Shown here: in pieces, positions 41,523 through 49,022 of the stretch
Layout: the number at the start of each line of letters is the position of its first letter
How positions within the stretch are numbered: the stretch's first letter is position 1
IMG/VR virus record: IMGVR_UViG_3300005747_000076
Location: 1 to 62,095 of that record
Reading direction: 5' to 3' (one strand)
From: a virus
Length of the DNA: 62,095 nucleotides
The notes under the pieces: generated by a model
What the model was told of the DNA's origin: nothing
What the model saw: only the letters and a program-made list of their open reading frames with translations
The model's database searches: none
Program-made: the position numbers and the translations under genes

Positions 41523-43034
41523 TTATTTAGAAACGTTGCGAAGAACGAAGTTCTTCTTAGCAACCTTAACGGAAGGTGCACCGAAAAGCATGAGGAGGAA
41601 TTGCTTCGCAGCACCAACCTCAGCAAGAGGACGACGAATAAAGTCAAGGAGTCGTGCAAATTCCACAACGCCCGCATCAAGCTGAGTAATAAGAACTTGA
41701 TCACAGTCGAGTCTCTCAAATCCAGCGTCGTACCAATCAGCTCCGATAATCTCAGAAGCTTTAACTTCACCAATTAGTTGTGCTGCGCGCAATACTTCAC
41801 CATCAGATGCTGCATCACTCTTAGCTGCGCGGTATACGCGAACATAAAGTGCAGATCCATTCGCCATTGCGTTAAGTTGGAAACGAGGAACAGCGTCATC
41901 ATGTGCATCAACAGCAGCTGAAATTACTGGTGCGCCGTAGCCTTTTTTATTAACAGGAACGAATACGTATCTAAATTCACCATCATGACCAGCACCGGTG
42001 CCAGATGCGTCCCAACCATTTTCAATACCAAATACAGCGTCAGCAGCAAGGAATTGAGCAGCTGTTTGTGTATCCTCAGTTGCAAGGCCGTTAGCAACCA
42101 AATCTGCACCTGCGCTAGCAGCTGAAGGAGGAGCTAAACGACGTGAGATAAATGGAGCAGCTACTACAGGAACAGGCCCCATAGGTCCCATAATATGAAT
42201 GCGAGGGCCAGCGCCAAGAGTATGAACACCTTGATCACCTTGGTTAACGAGAACCATAGAGTCATGGCGACCATTTTGTGCACTATCTGCAATCAATTTG
42301 CTGTAAGCTTTAGGAGACATGAAGATTGCATCAGGATTACCAAAGCGAGGAGCTGAGTAAAGCTCACCAAGAACTTCATGGAGTTTCTGGCCTGAAAGTG
42401 ATGCACCTTGCATATCTTCCTGGTGTTCACTAAAGCTACGACCGAATTGGTATGGGTTGCGATCAGTGTCTAGATCACGCTCAATTTGCTTAAGAACACC
42501 ATCAAAAGCAAGACCATTTACATCTTCATCACCGTGGAAAAGTTGAACTTCCATTTTACGAAGAAGGCTCATTGTGCCGCGCTCGGTCTCCTCAGCAAGT
42601 GCGTCAGCGTTAGGACCAACGATACCAACAAGAGTAGAAACATCAGAGATGCTGCGTTTCTCGGCCATATATTTAATTTTAACTGATTTTCTCTCATACT
42701 GTGAAGCAGAAGAACCGAAGCTGCTGTCGCCGCCACCTTCAGCAATAAATGGATCAAGGTCCTCACCGTGGCTACTAATAACTGCATACTCATGTAGAGT
42801 GTTTGTAGCTTGGATCTTAGGCATCATAGGCCAAAGCGCAAGGTCGCGCATTGTATGTGCTGCAGAAGCAAGAGTTCCTTCAATTGACTGAGGAACGATA
42901 GGAGACAAAGGACCACGAAGATCATTGCCAAGTGCATCAGTTGCTTGATAGCCTACATTGCTGTTTTTGCGAAGAGACTCATTTAGACGGGTTAATTCGT
43001 TAATAGTAACGTTTTCATTGATATTAGGTAACAT
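41523..43034 (-). CDS. Major capsid protein
   Basis: A 503-residue protein of HK97-like character: a helical N-arm (INELTRLNESLRKNS), an E-loop-like region (about 100-120), spine-helix region (DALAEETERGTMSLLRKMEV), FMSPKAYSKLIADSAQNG (about 245-262) and the A-domain end. It is flanked upstream by a scaffold-like gene, protease and portal. Its codons look richer in G and C (CGC, GCG, CTC) than those of the surrounding genes, as expected of a very highly expressed gene. A strong AAGGAG site and an elaborate terminator structure frame it. Confidence 0.85.
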   Translation of the reverse strand: MLPNINENVTINELTRLNESLRKNSNVGYQATDALGNDLRGPLSPIVPQSIEGTLASAAHTMRDLALWPMMPKIQATNTLHEYAVISSHGEDLDPFIAEGGGDSSFGSSASQYERKSVKIKYMAEKRSISDVSTLVGIVGPNADALAEETERGTMSLLRKMEVQLFHGDEDVNGLAFDGVLKQIERDLDTDRNPYQFGRSFSEHQEDMQGASLSGQKLHEVLGELYSAPRFGNPDAIFMSPKAYSKLIADSAQNGRHDSMVLVNQGDQGVHTLGAGPRIHIMGPMGPVPVVAAPFISRRLAPPSAASAGADLVANGLATEDTQTAAQFLAADAVFGIENGWDASGTGAGHDGEFRYVFVPVNKKGYGAPVISAAVDAHDDAVPRFQLNAMANGSALYVRVYRAAKSDAASDGEVLRAAQLIGEVKASEIIGADWYDAGFERLDCDQVLITQLDAGVVEFARLLDFIRRPLAEVGAAKQFLLMLFGAPSVKVAKKNFVLRNVSK

Positions 43035-43047
43035 ATTAGTTTTCTCC

Positions 43048-43572
43048 TTAAAAATTCACTTTATCAATTTCAACACCCGCCTCTAAGCGACTAATTGCTT
43101 TGAAGAGTTGGGCTTTTCTTTCAAAATTAGCAGAAGGAAGTTCTGCCATTGCTTTGTTAATTAGGTCTTGACGTCCAAGAACAGGAGTTTCAACAACTTC
43201 CTCTTCTACTTTTTCGTCTTCAATAATAACTGTTGCTGATTTAACAACTGGCTCATTCTCAAGGTCTTCTACCTTTTTGTTAAGCTCTTCTGTTTTCTCA
43301 TTAACAGATTTTGCAATTTCTTCAGCTTTAATTTCAATAGCTTCGTCAATTTCCTCTTTACTAGGAATATTAAGCGACTTAACTACATCAAAGATGCTGT
43401 CGAGTTTGCTAGAAAGTTCATCTACAGATTTACTAAGACCCTCAAACTTAGCCGTATGCTCGGCCACTAAGGCGTCTGCTGATTTAGCGAGTTCTGTAGA
43501 AACTTTATTTTCAATTTCAAGAGTTTCCTTGATTTCTGCAAGGATCTCTTCAACTTTATTAGTCTCTGACAT
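43048..43572 (-). CDS. Scaffold-like coiled-coil protein
   Basis: A 174-residue protein. Glu/Lys/Ser-rich and almost all helical (KVEEILAEIKETLEIENKVS; EEIAKSVNEKTEELNKKVEDL), it lies 13 bases before the capsid gene, the classic scaffold position. It would guide prohead assembly and be removed by the protease. The C-terminal part (GRQDLINKAMAELPSANFE) is likely the capsid-binding end. Confidence 0.65.
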   Translation of the reverse strand: MSETNKVEEILAEIKETLEIENKVSTELAKSADALVAEHTAKFEGLSKSVDELSSKLDSIFDVVKSLNIPSKEEIDEAIEIKAEEIAKSVNEKTEELNKKVEDLENEPVVKSATVIIEDEKVEEEVVETPVLGRQDLINKAMAELPSANFERKAQLFKAISRLEAGVEIDKVNF

Positions 43573-43672
43573 TTTGTTTCTCCTTATTGTTTATATTACA
43601 TTTGATGCCGTATTGCATAGGCTGAAGTTTGTTTTATTGCTGTGCTTAATACTGTAATATACTGCTTCACAA

Positions 43673-43697
43673 TAAAAAAACTACAATGCGAAATTGT
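43673..43697 (-). terminator. Intrinsic terminator upstream of scaffold gene
   Basis: ACAAT/ATTGT stem (43683-43697), then a T run on the minus strand (A run at 43674-43680). It would end the portal/protease transcript, before a new leader to the scaffold gene. Confidence 0.5.
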
Positions 43698-43773
43698 GCT
43701 TTCCTATATTATATATATCTTAAACATTAATTTTTATTATTTTAAGATAAATTTTTTTATTGGTTTTAATGTT

Positions 43774-43782
43774 TAGATGTCG
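43774..43782 (-). promoter_or_regulatory. Late-type control element (CGACATCTA)
   Basis: Minus sense TTAACGACATCTAAAC preceded by TATATAAAATTTAAG, about 200 bases before the scaffold ATG. Confidence 0.4.
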
Positions 43783-43885
43783 TTAACTTAAATTTTATAT
43801 ATCTTTTTTAAGTTGTTTATATTTTTTTTCTAGATTTAAAGAAAACTTTTTTTTATATGGATATTAATATTTTTTGTTTCCTTTA

Positions 43886-43906
43886 AATCTGGATTAAACT
43901 GGATAT
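43886..43906. promoter_or_regulatory. Paired ATCTGGA box
   Basis: AATCTGGATTAAACTGGATA on the plus strand, directly after the protease stop. A near-identical copy in reverse orientation is at about 60902-60923. Confidence 0.4.
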
Positions 43907-43907
43907 C

Positions 43908-45116
43908 TTATTTTTTATCTTTGTAATATCTTTGTATGTAATTCATCATATCTTTTACAGGCATGTTTAATTGTAGCATTCCCATAATAAGTTCTTTGAT
44001 TTGTTCAGGAGTAAGACCTTCAAGTTCAATTTCCATTTCTGGACCTTCTTCTTCTTCTTCCTCGTCGTCTTTTCCTATATTCATATCTGCAGAAGCTAAT
44101 TCTTTTTTCTTATCTTCCAAACTTTCAGGCTGAATTGGACTGAAATCTGTTTCTTTCATTAGACCTTGTAGAAATCTCATATAATCAAGCATTTCTTTTC
44201 GGTCCATTTTATCCATTTCTTCATCAGTCTTATATTGACCTTTTTCAAATTCATGCGGGAACATATCTTTGTCCTGAGGAGGATTTACTTTGCTTGGTGC
44301 AACGACGCTTTCCTCTTCTAAATCTTTTAAATAGTCAGGATTTACATCTTTATCCATTTCAGGTTTAATCATTTCTTCTTTATGTTCTTGCTCTAAATAA
44401 TGAAATGATGTTTGTAAATATTCTTTAGACATTGAGATTTTCTTTTGCACCCATTCTGGTAAATCTGCTTCTTCACCAAAGCTCTCAAGTAAATTTACAA
44501 GTTTTTCTGCATACTCACAACTAAGTCTTGCCTCACCTAAACTCATATGTAAGTCATTATATTCATCATTCTTTTGTAAATCTTCAGTCATTGTTTCTTC
44601 TTTCTCTATGTTATTTAATATTGATTTTACTAATGCTACAGTAGCTTCTGTATTACATGGCTGATGTGTTAAACTAACATTAAGAACTTTAGACCTTGTA
44701 ATAATATTAGGATTTTTATTATCACGTGCTAAAACTTGACCTTCAATACTAAATCCTATTTGTCTAATATTGCCTGCGCTTTTCATTGCTTTATAATTTT
44801 CAACAATATCTTTAACAATTTGTTTCTTAGCATATAAAACACCTTTTATAGATGTTGCAGGCTTTCCTTTATGTATAATTTTATTAACTGAAAGAGGTGC
44901 GCCAACAATATGACCAGGTAAATTAGAATGATCATAATTAAATGCGCCGTTTTTTAGGCAATAACTCCAATCAATTCCATCCTGTAATATTACTTCACCA
45001 GCAGTGTCTTGGTGTTCTGTTGTTGCAATTCCTTCAATATCAATTGTTTCTTTATCTTCTGCCTTTGACAAATCAAATGTTAGAGGCTGAAATTTACTAA
45101 ATACGTCTATACTCAT
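43908..45116 (-). CDS. Prohead maturation protease (HK97-type)
   Basis: A 402-residue protein from the ATG at 45116 (GAGAGGAATTAAT upstream; a TTG further up is less likely). The serine protease core covers about 1-170: DIEGIATTEHQDTAGEVIL, NYDHSNLPG with the catalytic His at about 63, and IGFSIEG with the catalytic Ser at about 123. An acidic, charged C-terminal extension (about 180-402) with an EEEEEEGPEMEIELEG stretch probably serves as scaffold or is self-cleaved. It cuts scaffold and capsid N-arms during head maturation. Confidence 0.8.
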   Translation of the reverse strand: MSIDVFSKFQPLTFDLSKAEDKETIDIEGIATTEHQDTAGEVILQDGIDWSYCLKNGAFNYDHSNLPGHIVGAPLSVNKIIHKGKPATSIKGVLYAKKQIVKDIVENYKAMKSAGNIRQIGFSIEGQVLARDNKNPNIITRSKVLNVSLTHQPCNTEATVALVKSILNNIEKEETMTEDLQKNDEYNDLHMSLGEARLSCEYAEKLVNLLESFGEEADLPEWVQKKISMSKEYLQTSFHYLEQEHKEEMIKPEMDKDVNPDYLKDLEEESVVAPSKVNPPQDKDMFPHEFEKGQYKTDEEMDKMDRKEMLDYMRFLQGLMKETDFSPIQPESLEDKKKELASADMNIGKDDEEEEEEGPEMEIELEGLTPEQIKELIMGMLQLNMPVKDMMNYIQRYYKDKK

Positions 45117-45117
45117 A

Positions 45118-45579
45118 TTAATTCCTCTCAAATCTCGTGTTTAGCGCCTCATTTAAAGGCTTTCCGTTATCTAATAGTTTTCGAAGCTGGTTTAAAGCAT
45201 GCCCTCCAACAACATACCATTCAGGTCGCTTATTACCATAACGTTTTTGTATGTCAAATGCTTTGTTTAATTGTGATAATTTAATATTTTTGGCAGCAAT
45301 TGATTTAGCTATACGCCTAGAAGCTCCGCATGGACTTCTTAATTTACTCTTTTTAACACCAATCATTGCAACTATTGATTGTTCTATAATCGCGTCTCCT
45401 ATTGTTATAAAAGAATTATCCAGTTTATCTTCTGTTTTATTTTCTTTTTGTATAGGAGTATTTATATTAGTTTCTTCTAAAGTTTTTTCTGCCTTAATAA
45501 CAGTATCTTCTTTTTTAACAGAATAAGATTTCTTAATATCTTCTCTTGCTCTTTGAAGTATTTCAGTAAATGTAGTCAT
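45118..45579 (-). CDS. Hypothetical protein between portal and protease
   Basis: A 153-residue protein. The N-terminal half is Lys/Glu/Thr-rich and probably disordered; the C-terminal half is helical and basic (RSPCGASRRIAKSIAAKNIK; EWYVVGGHALNQLRKLLDNG). Position suggests a head-assembly factor. Its ATG directly follows copy D of the dispersed repeat, whose GATAGG is the only ribosome-site-like sequence upstream, an unusual arrangement. Confidence 0.6.
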   Translation of the reverse strand: MTTFTEILQRAREDIKKSYSVKKEDTVIKAEKTLEETNINTPIQKENKTEDKLDNSFITIGDAIIEQSIVAMIGVKKSKLRSPCGASRRIAKSIAAKNIKLSQLNKAFDIQKRYGNKRPEWYVVGGHALNQLRKLLDNGKPLNEALNTRFERN

Positions 45580-45580
45580 C

Positions 45581-45613
45581 GTTAACTGCCTATCAATGGT
45601 ATATATTATTATT
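45581..45613 (-). repeat. Dispersed sense repeat, copy D
   Basis: It ends one base before the ATG at 45579, in the sense of transcription. The A+T part reads AATAATAATATA. Confidence 0.9.
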
Positions 45614-45615
45614 TA

Positions 45616-45720
45616 TTAGAGATAATAGTTTGATTTATATATCTTGTCTTGTATCTTATTATTAATATATATCCAATAATCTATTTGTTTTTGGAGTTTT
45701 TCTAAATTTTTATTGTTCAT
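45616..45720 (-). CDS. Very small reading frame (34 residues)
   Basis: It starts MNNKNLEKLQKQIDYWIYIN. The ATG at 45720 touches the portal stop (TAAATG) and GGAGGATTAA lies in front, so it is well placed for coupled translation. Highly charged/aromatic helix; function unknown. The stop is followed by copy D of the dispersed repeat. Confidence 0.5.
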   Translation of the reverse strand: MNNKNLEKLQKQIDYWIYINNKIQDKIYKSNYYL

Positions 45721-48306
45721 TTAATCCTCCAAGTCTCTTAAAATCTTTTCTGCCCATGCTCTACCTGAGTTCCCGCCCCACAAAAGCCAGCTTACAAATC
45801 CGTTATCTTCATACCATTCTTTACCTTCAGCAATTTCTTTATTTTTTTCATGCCTATCAAAGAAAGCTTTCATTCTTTTAACTGTTTCTAAAGATAAATT
45901 ATCTCTATTAGCTAATTGTCTTGCTCTAACTCTTCCTACTTGAGTTCCTGCTTTACTGTTGTGTTCCTCTATAGCAAGAATACCTCTTTTAGCTTCATCA
46001 GCAACTGACTGAGGAGGACGAAATGTTTCTGCTTTTGCTAGATCTTCAAATGTATCATTAAACTTCTCAGCAACATTAGAAGCAGCTTCAATAACTCTTA
46101 TATGACTTCTAGCATCTTCTTCATTTAAATGGCAAAATTCTCTAACATCACCATCTTCAGTAATCATTTCTAAAACGACGCCGCCTTTTTCACCGTCGCT
46201 TCTAACACATTCCCTATTAGTTATGTTAAATTTTTTATCCATATTCTCAACAAATATTTGTTTTGTTTCAATATTGTTTAAAGATTTTTTACTTTCTAAA
46301 TGTTCTTCCCATAAATCTTTATCTGCTGTTCTTTGTGTTTTACCACCTGTTAAGAAAGAATAGCAGCGAGCTTTTGCCCATTGAGGTGCAGTAGCGCCAG
46401 GCCTATGTGAACTTGCCCATGCTGCTAATCCTCTATCATATACTTGTTCAATGATTTTCTTAGAAACACCTGAAACTTTAGATGCTGCTCTAATGAATTC
46501 ATCTTTCCCAGGCTTTTTCATTTCTTCTCTAACAGCTTCAGCAAGTTCTGTTTTTGTGTATTTAGAAGGTTTTGTTTGTACGTTTTCATCACCAGGTAAA
46601 GGTTTATATACTGGTTTATCTAATTCTTTGCGTCTTTCCTTCTCTTTTTCGCGTTCTGCTTTTTCTTTTGCTGTTAATTTAGTTCTTTTCTCATCTTTTT
46701 TTTTTGATTTATCTAAATCTGCATCAAATTCATCTATAGTTTTATTACTTTCTTGTGTTTTTTCACCTTCTAGCTCTAATTCTTTTTCATGTTGTTCATC
46801 TAATGCAGCGTCTAATTCATCTTTTCCATCTACGTCGCCATATTCTTCAGCAACTTTAAGGCCTTCTTCTCTAATAACAGCAGCTTTTAATGTTCCATAG
46901 TAAGCAGCAATTATATCACCATCATCTAATTCAGGCAAATCATGAATTACACGTATCTCATTCAAAGTCATGTATTTCATTTTATGTTCTTCTAACTTTA
47001 ATTTATCTAAAGCTGAAACACTATCTAAACCTGTAAATATTAATTTATATCTGTCGTCAATTTGGTCAATAATATATCTATTAATCCAAGATTGCAATGA
47101 TCTTACTAAAGGACGTAAACCTTTTTCTTTCCCCATTAAAACTCTAGCAGATGGGTCTGTGCCAAATAAAGAAGATGATTGACTTTCAGTTCCAAAAACA
47201 AATCCTATTTCTGCAGGATCTATTTGGTAAACTGAACATGTAACTTTAATTAAATAATTCATCCAAGTATTATATTCCATTTCCCTATTACTAGGTTGTA
47301 AATTAATACTAGAAATATCTTCTTTCTCGTCTGGGTCTAACTGAATAAGAGGAGTTCTTTTAGCATTACCAACTCCATTTAACATTTGATAAAATTCACG
47401 CCTGAAAGAACGGAATAATTTAGGGTTCATTTTACTTTTAATAGCAATAATACCGTTTGCGTTTATTCCATTTGTAAAGTTTGCAGCGTTATATGTTTCT
47501 GCATTAAATAAATTATTTAGAACTCCATATAACTCATATAATTCGCTATATCCATAACCTTTTGACCTAATATCACTTCTAGGTCTTCTAACGCCAAAAC
47601 ATAATTCATCCTGTTTATATTCAGCAACAATTTTATTATTAATTATTTGTATATAACGCACACCGTCAGGGTCTCTCCTACCTTTAGAAATTTCTTCTTT
47701 AGTTAAAGGAGCTTTTTTAATTGTTGTTGCGTCTACAGGCATAAAACCTGTAATTTGCCCTTTTCTATTTTTAATAACCTCAAAACAAGCTTGATCATAA
47801 ATCAAACTATCTCTTATAACCTGTCTAATAAAACTTTCAAATGTTAATTCATAATCTGTTATATTAGTTCCGCATTGTTGAAGAAACTTATTGATTGCTA
47901 AAATGTTTTCACGGTCGTCATCTGTTAGTTCTTCGCGTTCATCTTTTAATACTATTCTATAACCTAAATCTTCATCTGCTGAATATTGTGCAAATTCTGC
48001 ACATTGATTTATACGACTTCCTATAATTGAACTGATAATATGGTGCCTTGACATATTATACAAAGCTTGGCTAGTAAGCCTATCAGTTTGACTTTCTTCA
48101 AAATAATATTTTTTCCCACTACCTTCATAACTTTGCATCATATGTGCATTGCTGTGATCAAATGGGTCAACATTGTGATATTTAGCTTCTTTTGCTATAA
48201 GATCAACAATATGCTCTTGCTGGACGTCATCTAAAGGTTCAACACTTTTTGCAAGTGTATTTTCCTCTTGCTTTTTATTAGGTAAAAATACGTCATACCA
48301 CGCCAT
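45721..48306 (-). CDS. Portal protein with long C-terminal extension
   Basis: An 861-residue protein. The first 500 residues are portal-like (YNMSRHHIISSIIGSRINQC; ADEDLGYRIVLKDE; MEYNTWMNYLIKVTCSVYQI; DPAEIGFVFG). A charged linker (about 510-600) joins an extension: AAWASSHRPGATAPQWAKAR (about 650-669), then QVGRVRARQLANRDNLSLET...RMKAFFDRH and WLLWGGNSGRAWAEKI at the end. The latter two resemble uncharacterised phage domains more often found alone or in protease/MuF-type proteins. The portal ring is the DNA gate and docks terminase. Confidence 0.8.
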   Translation of the reverse strand: MAWYDVFLPNKKQEENTLAKSVEPLDDVQQEHIVDLIAKEAKYHNVDPFDHSNAHMMQSYEGSGKKYYFEESQTDRLTSQALYNMSRHHIISSIIGSRINQCAEFAQYSADEDLGYRIVLKDEREELTDDDRENILAINKFLQQCGTNITDYELTFESFIRQVIRDSLIYDQACFEVIKNRKGQITGFMPVDATTIKKAPLTKEEISKGRRDPDGVRYIQIINNKIVAEYKQDELCFGVRRPRSDIRSKGYGYSELYELYGVLNNLFNAETYNAANFTNGINANGIIAIKSKMNPKLFRSFRREFYQMLNGVGNAKRTPLIQLDPDEKEDISSINLQPSNREMEYNTWMNYLIKVTCSVYQIDPAEIGFVFGTESQSSSLFGTDPSARVLMGKEKGLRPLVRSLQSWINRYIIDQIDDRYKLIFTGLDSVSALDKLKLEEHKMKYMTLNEIRVIHDLPELDDGDIIAAYYGTLKAAVIREEGLKVAEEYGDVDGKDELDAALDEQHEKELELEGEKTQESNKTIDEFDADLDKSKKKDEKRTKLTAKEKAEREKEKERRKELDKPVYKPLPGDENVQTKPSKYTKTELAEAVREEMKKPGKDEFIRAASKVSGVSKKIIEQVYDRGLAAWASSHRPGATAPQWAKARCYSFLTGGKTQRTADKDLWEEHLESKKSLNNIETKQIFVENMDKKFNITNRECVRSDGEKGGVVLEMITEDGDVREFCHLNEEDARSHIRVIEAASNVAEKFNDTFEDLAKAETFRPPQSVADEAKRGILAIEEHNSKAGTQVGRVRARQLANRDNLSLETVKRMKAFFDRHEKNKEIAEGKEWYEDNGFVSWLLWGGNSGRAWAEKILRDLED

Positions 48307-48309
48307 TAT

Positions 48310-48501
48310 TTACTCCTGATCGTTTAATTCTAATTTTTTTAAGTAGTCCAGATTATTAATAATATTATCAAGTTTTAAGTCAATGTTTTTTAAAAGATAA
48401 TCAATATCTGCAAACTCAACTTTTAAAGCTGCGCCAATATCTTTAATTTCTTCTGTTTCTTTTTTTACAAGTTCTGTAGTAATATTATAAGATTTTTTCA
48501 T
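48310..48501 (-). CDS. Small coiled-coil protein
   Basis: A 63-residue helix-only protein (TTELVKKETEEIKDIGAAL; LKNIDLKLDNIINNLDYL), 3 bases before the portal start, with GGGAG upstream. It may help portal or head assembly; unknown. Confidence 0.6.
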   Translation of the reverse strand: MKKSYNITTELVKKETEEIKDIGAALKVEFADIDYLLKNIDLKLDNIINNLDYLKKLELNDQE

Positions 48502-48565
48502 TATTTATCTCCCTGTCTATATAATAAATATGCGCTAAGAAAGAAAAAATAAAAATCTTATAACA

Positions 48566-48820
48566 TTATTTTTCCATAAGGTGTGTAATATTAGTATCAA
48601 CACGTGAAAGAGTTAAATTAATAACATTCATATCACCTTTAATTTCACTAATTTCAACCTTAAGGTCTCTAATATCTTGTTTATGTTCTTTTAACTGTTC
48701 TACTTCAGTCTCAAGTTTTTGGATTTGTTTGGCAGTATCTTTGCTATCTTTATGCCATGTGTAAAACATACCAACTAAACCTAGCACTGAACCCATACTG
48801 ATAATTAAACTGTTTTCCAT
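48566..48820 (-). CDS. Membrane-anchored coiled-coil protein
   Basis: An 84-residue protein. A short hydrophobic N-terminal helix (about 4-20, SLIISMGSVLGLVGMFY) is followed by a heptad-rich coiled coil to the end (IQKLETEVEQLKEHKQDIRD). The layout is similar to holin-associated XhlA-like proteins, but with reversed topology. First in the portal/protease run. The weak ribosome site suggests low expression. Confidence 0.6.
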   Translation of the reverse strand: MENSLIISMGSVLGLVGMFYTWHKDSKDTAKQIQKLETEVEQLKEHKQDIRDLKVEISEIKGDMNVINLTLSRVDTNITHLMEK

Positions 48821-49022
48821 TGGTAGTTTACTCTTTCTAAGTTATGTTTTATAAAAGTTTATGGGCTCCGCCTCCCATACTCCCCTAAAGGGGCCACACC
48901 ATTAAAAATGGGGTATCTCATTTAACTTCTGTTTAACTTTTATTTTTAATCAATGGATTTTTATAGAAACTCTTTTTAAATTTATCTGGAGTTAATCTGG
49001 TAATCCACTAATTAAATATAAC
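48821..49022. other. Intergenic region with three tandem hairpins
   Basis: TATGGG/CCCATA (48860-48879), CCCC-taaa-GGGG (48882-48893) and CCATT/AATGG (48899-48911) follow each other and are notably G+C-rich for this genome. An ATCTGGA-type pair lies at 48981-49002. Confidence 0.5.

Larger units (their letters stand above)
43573..43907. other. Intergenic control region before scaffold/capsid genes
   Basis: This 335-base, very A+T-rich region holds a hairpin terminator (43673-43697), a CGACATC element (43774-43782), a second related element (43611-43620), the tract GATATATATAATATAGG (about 43700-43717) and the ATCTGGA box pair at 43886-43906. Confidence 0.5.

Noticed and set aside
41507-41773. 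Leu/Arg-rich frame overlapping the capsid gene end
   Set aside because: Shadow of the capsid coding sequence in another frame with biased composition; same for 41924-42109 and 42569-42793.
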